NCBI GenBank assembly: GCA_947452325.1
Contig: CANGCZ010000063.1
Span: forward strand, 1-8,002
DNA: 8,002 bases
Reading direction: 5' to 3'
Source of the DNA: Comamonadaceae bacterium
GTDB lineage: Bacteria; Pseudomonadota; Gammaproteobacteria; Burkholderiales; Burkholderiaceae_C
Shown here: one piece after another, positions 6,036-8,002 of the stretch
How positions within the stretch are numbered: the stretch's first letter is position 1
How the letters are laid out: each line of letters opens with the position of its first letter
The notes under the pieces: model-generated
What the model saw: the letters and a program-made list of their open reading frames with translations, nothing else
Databases searched by the model: none
Told to the model about the DNA's origin: nothing
Position numbers and translations under genes: made by a program

Positions 6036-7442
6036 ATGCACATACATATATTAGGCATTTGCGGCACCTTCATGGGCGGTCTGGCCGCCTTGGCCCGCGA
6101 AGCCGGCCACCGGGTCACCGGATGCGACACCGGCGTTTACCCCCCGATGAGCGATCAATTGCGCGCTTTGGGCATTGAATTGATAGAGGGCTACAGCGCT
6201 GATCAATTGAGCTTAAAGCCCGACATGTTTGTGGTGGGCAATGTGGTGTCGCGCGCCCGCACAGCTGATGGCTCTCCCCGCTACCCATTGATGGAAGCGA
6301 TTTTGGAAGCCGGTTTACCTTATACCAGCGGCCCGCAATGGTTGAGCGACCATGTGTTGCACGCGCCCGGTCAGAGCCGACATGTGCTGGCAGTCGCCGG
6401 TACACATGGCAAAACCACCACCACTGCCATGCTGAGTTGGATTTTGGATCAAGCCGGTTTGACACCCGGCTTTTTGATCGGTGGCGTGCCCTTGAATTTC
6501 GGCGTGTCTGCGCGTCTGGGGCAATTGGCGGCGGGACAAAGCAGGCCATTGTTTGTCATCGAAGCCGATGAATACGACACCGCGTTTTTCGATAAACGCA
6601 GCAAGTTTGTGCATTACCGGCCGCGCACCGCCGTGCTCAACAACTTAGAGTTTGACCACGCAGATATTTTTGACAACCTGGCCGCCATCGAGCGCCAGTT
6701 CCACCACTTGGTGCGGACCGTGCCGGGCAGCGGCTGTCTGGTGGTGAACGCCGAGCAAGGCAGTTTGCAACGCGTATTAGCCATGGGCCACTGGAGCCCG
6801 GTGGCGGGTTTTGGTGTGGGCGGTGAATGGCAGGCCCGGGGTGAACCGCATGATTTTGAAGTGCTTCTATCCGGCAAATCCGTCGCGCAAGTGCGTTGGG
6901 GTTTGACCGGCGTGCACAACCAAATGAATGCGCTGGCAGCCGTGGCCGCGGCAGCGCATGTGGGCGTTACGCCTGAAGAGGCTGCCAAGGCACTGGCTGG
7001 TTTTGAGAATGTGCGACGCCGCATGGAATTGCGCGGCAGCCTAGGCAGCGGGGCGCAAGCCATTCAGGTGTTTGACGATTTTGCCCACCATCCGACCGCG
7101 ATTCGCACGACCTTGGACGGACTGCGACGCAGCGTGGGTCAGGCCCGCATACTGGCGGTGTTCGAACCGCGCAGCAACACCATGAAGCTGGGCGCGATGA
7201 AATCACAATTGCCTTGGAGCCTTGAACAAGCCGATCTGGCGTTTTGCCACACTGCCGGTTTGGATTGGGACGCCGCTGAAGCGCTTGCACCCATGGGCGA
7301 GCGCGCCAGCGTCGCTGCGAACATAGAAACCCTGGTGTCACAGGTCAAAGCCGCCACACGTCCAGGCGATCACATTGTCTGTATGAGCAATGGCGGTTTT
7401 GGCGGCATTCACCAGAAACTATTGGATGCCTTGAAGCACTGA
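6036..7442 (+). CDS. mpl: UDP-N-acetylmuramate:L-alanyl-gamma-D-glutamyl-meso-diaminopimelate ligase Mpl
   Basis: Mpl joins the recycled murein tripeptide L-Ala-D-Glu-meso-DAP to UDP-MurNAc with ATP in the cytosol, feeding wall fragments back into peptidoglycan synthesis. It has 468 residues (E. coli: 457) in the three Mur-ligase domains. The N-terminal UDP-binding domain has HILGICGTFMGG (about 3-15). The central ATPase domain has the P-loop GTHGKTTT (122-129), then EADEYDTAFFDKRSKF (176-191), the Mpl-type signature, and NNLEFDHADIF. The C-terminal domain has GVHNQMNALAA (292-302), DDFAHHPTAI (347-356), EPRSNTM (377-383) and SNGGFGGIH (451-459). The EADEYDTAFFDKRSKF segment separates Mpl from MurC. 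The start is ATG at 6036; a TTG at 5994 would add 14 residues not found in the family. Divergent from the hypothetical gene, and followed by the convergent DAHP synthase. Confidence 0.96.
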   Translation: MHIHILGICGTFMGGLAALAREAGHRVTGCDTGVYPPMSDQLRALGIELIEGYSADQLSLKPDMFVVGNVVSRARTADGSPRYPLMEAILEAGLPYTSGPQWLSDHVLHAPGQSRHVLAVAGTHGKTTTTAMLSWILDQAGLTPGFLIGGVPLNFGVSARLGQLAAGQSRPLFVIEADEYDTAFFDKRSKFVHYRPRTAVLNNLEFDHADIFDNLAAIERQFHHLVRTVPGSGCLVVNAEQGSLQRVLAMGHWSPVAGFGVGGEWQARGEPHDFEVLLSGKSVAQVRWGLTGVHNQMNALAAVAAAAHVGVTPEEAAKALAGFENVRRRMELRGSLGSGAQAIQVFDDFAHHPTAIRTTLDGLRRSVGQARILAVFEPRSNTMKLGAMKSQLPWSLEQADLAFCHTAGLDWDAAEALAPMGERASVAANIETLVSQVKAATRPGDHIVCMSNGGFGGIHQKLLDALKH

Positions 7443-7466
7443 GCGACAGACTTGCGAGCTTCACCT

Positions 7467-7494
7467 AAAAAAACGGACGGCATGCAGTCCGTTT
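7467..7494 (-). terminator. Rho-independent terminator of the DAHP synthase gene
   Basis: An 8-bp stem (AAACGGAC at 7471-7478 with GTCCGTTT at 7487-7494) encloses an 8-base loop. Read on the minus strand the hairpin is followed by seven T (7473-7467), three of them the last bases of the stem. It lies 10 bases after the DAHP synthase stop. On the plus strand, after the mpl stop at 7442, it lacks a proper T-run (GTTTAGATTG follows), so it may only partly stop mpl transcription. Confidence 0.8.
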
Positions 7495-7504
7495 AGATTG
7501 AAAG

Positions 7505-8002
7505 TTATTTTTTCGCTTTGCGGCGCGTCTTAATGCCAACGTCTAGCACCTGCAGGACTTCCAGAGAATCGTCCCAAGACAAACAGGCGTCGGTGATGCT
7601 TTGGCCATACACCAAGCCCTCGACTTTGTCTTTACCGGGTGTGAATTTTTGTGCGCCGGGTTGCAAATGGCTCTCCACCATGACACCGAACACCTGATGT
7701 GAGCCACCGGCCAATTGCGCTGCAATGTCTTTGGCGACCACCAACTGGCGCTCGTGTTGTTTGCTGCTGTTGGCATGGCTGCAATCGACCATCAATGTGG
7801 CTGGCAATTTCGCTGCTTCTAGCTCTTTGCAAGCGGCACCGACACTGGCTGCGTCATAGTTGGGCGCTTTGCCGCCGCGCAAAATCACGTGGCAATCCGG
7901 GTTGCCTTGGGTTTGCACAATCGCTACCTGGCCGTTTTTATGCACCGACAAAAAGTGGTGGCCACGAGAGGCGGCTTGTATCGCGTCGGTAGCGATCTTG
8001 AT
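7505..8002 (-). CDS. Phospho-2-dehydro-3-deoxyheptonate aldolase (DAHP synthase), C-terminal part
   Basis: The gene runs off the right edge of the window; 165 C-terminal residues are seen, matching about residues 185-350 of E. coli AroG. DAHP synthase condenses phosphoenolpyruvate and erythrose 4-phosphate, the first step of the shikimate route to aromatic amino acids. Visible motifs are HHFLSVHKNG, DCHVILRGGKAPNYD with the active-site Arg (E. coli Arg234), DCSHANSSK with the metal ligand His (His268), GVMVESHL with Glu302 and SITDACLSWDD with Asp326. These identify the type I (AroF/AroG/AroH) class. Positions equivalent to the AroG inhibitor-site residues Phe209, Ser211 and Val221 are kept, consistent with amino acid feedback, but which amino acid inhibits cannot be told. 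The 5' portion, start and promoter are outside. The basic tail TRRKAKK ends it. Confidence 0.95.
   Translation of the reverse strand: MKIATDAIQAASRGHHFLSVHKNGQVAIVQTQGNPDCHVILRGGKAPNYDAASVGAACKELEAAKLPATLMVDCSHANSSKQHERQLVVAKDIAAQLAGGSHQVFGVMVESHLQPGAQKFTPGKDKVEGLVYGQSITDACLSWDDSLEVLQVLDVGIKTRRKAKK

Noticed and set aside
6115..6549. Minus-strand open frames inside mpl (also 6614-7063 and 6967-7341)
   Set aside because: They are antisense to a complete Mpl with all Mur-ligase motifs, and their translations are Arg/Pro/Ser-rich without any family features.

Overview
The window looks like an ordinary chromosomal housekeeping region of a betaproteobacterium, most probably in the order Burkholderiales and close to the Comamonadaceae. 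This rests on four things: the gene order accB-accC-prmA-zinc-ribbon/DUF3426-PfkB kinase, a lysine/alanine/proline-rich histone H1-like protein, an Mpl ligase next to a TlpA-like thioredoxin, and a type I DAHP synthase. The taxonomy is inferred from protein character and gene order, not from a search. I see no insertion sequence, phage gene, CRISPR array, tRNA or rRNA.

Layout. Positions 1-339 (+) hold the C-terminal end of a histone H1-like nucleoid protein, built on a decapeptide repeat that includes an exact 60-bp tandem duplication. A strong rho-independent terminator at 362-393 follows it. From 4728 down to 392 (- strand) runs a compact cluster: accB, accC, prmA, a zinc-ribbon/DUF3426 membrane protein and a PfkB-family sugar/nucleoside kinase. 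Upstream of accB is an 84-bp gap (4729-4812) with a plausible promoter, a pair of direct repeats and a 10-bp palindrome. Upstream of that gap and on the same strand are a TlpA/ResA-like membrane-anchored thioredoxin (4813-5355) and a conserved hypothetical protein (5352-5945), overlapping by ATGA. The hypothetical gene is divergent from mpl (6036-7442, +), across 90 bp. Finally, mpl converges on the 3' part of a DAHP synthase gene (7505-8002, -), with a terminator for the latter at 7467-7494.

How the genes fit together. AccB and AccC are the biotin carrier and biotin carboxylase of acetyl-CoA carboxylase, the first step of fatty acid synthesis. PrmA methylates ribosomal protein L11 and is translationally coupled to accC. 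Mpl recycles murein tripeptide into UDP-MurNAc-tripeptide. DAHP synthase starts the shikimate pathway. The TlpA-like protein would act as a thiol-disulfide oxidoreductase on the outer face of the inner membrane. The functions of the DUF3426 protein, the kinase's exact substrate and the 197-aa hypothetical are not settled by the sequence.

I found no convincing undescribed system. The points most worth a second look are the 197-aa hypothetical, which carries a degenerate nucleotidyltransferase-like motif; a possible leaderless start of mpl; repeat elements upstream of accB; and the exact tandem duplication in the H1-like gene.
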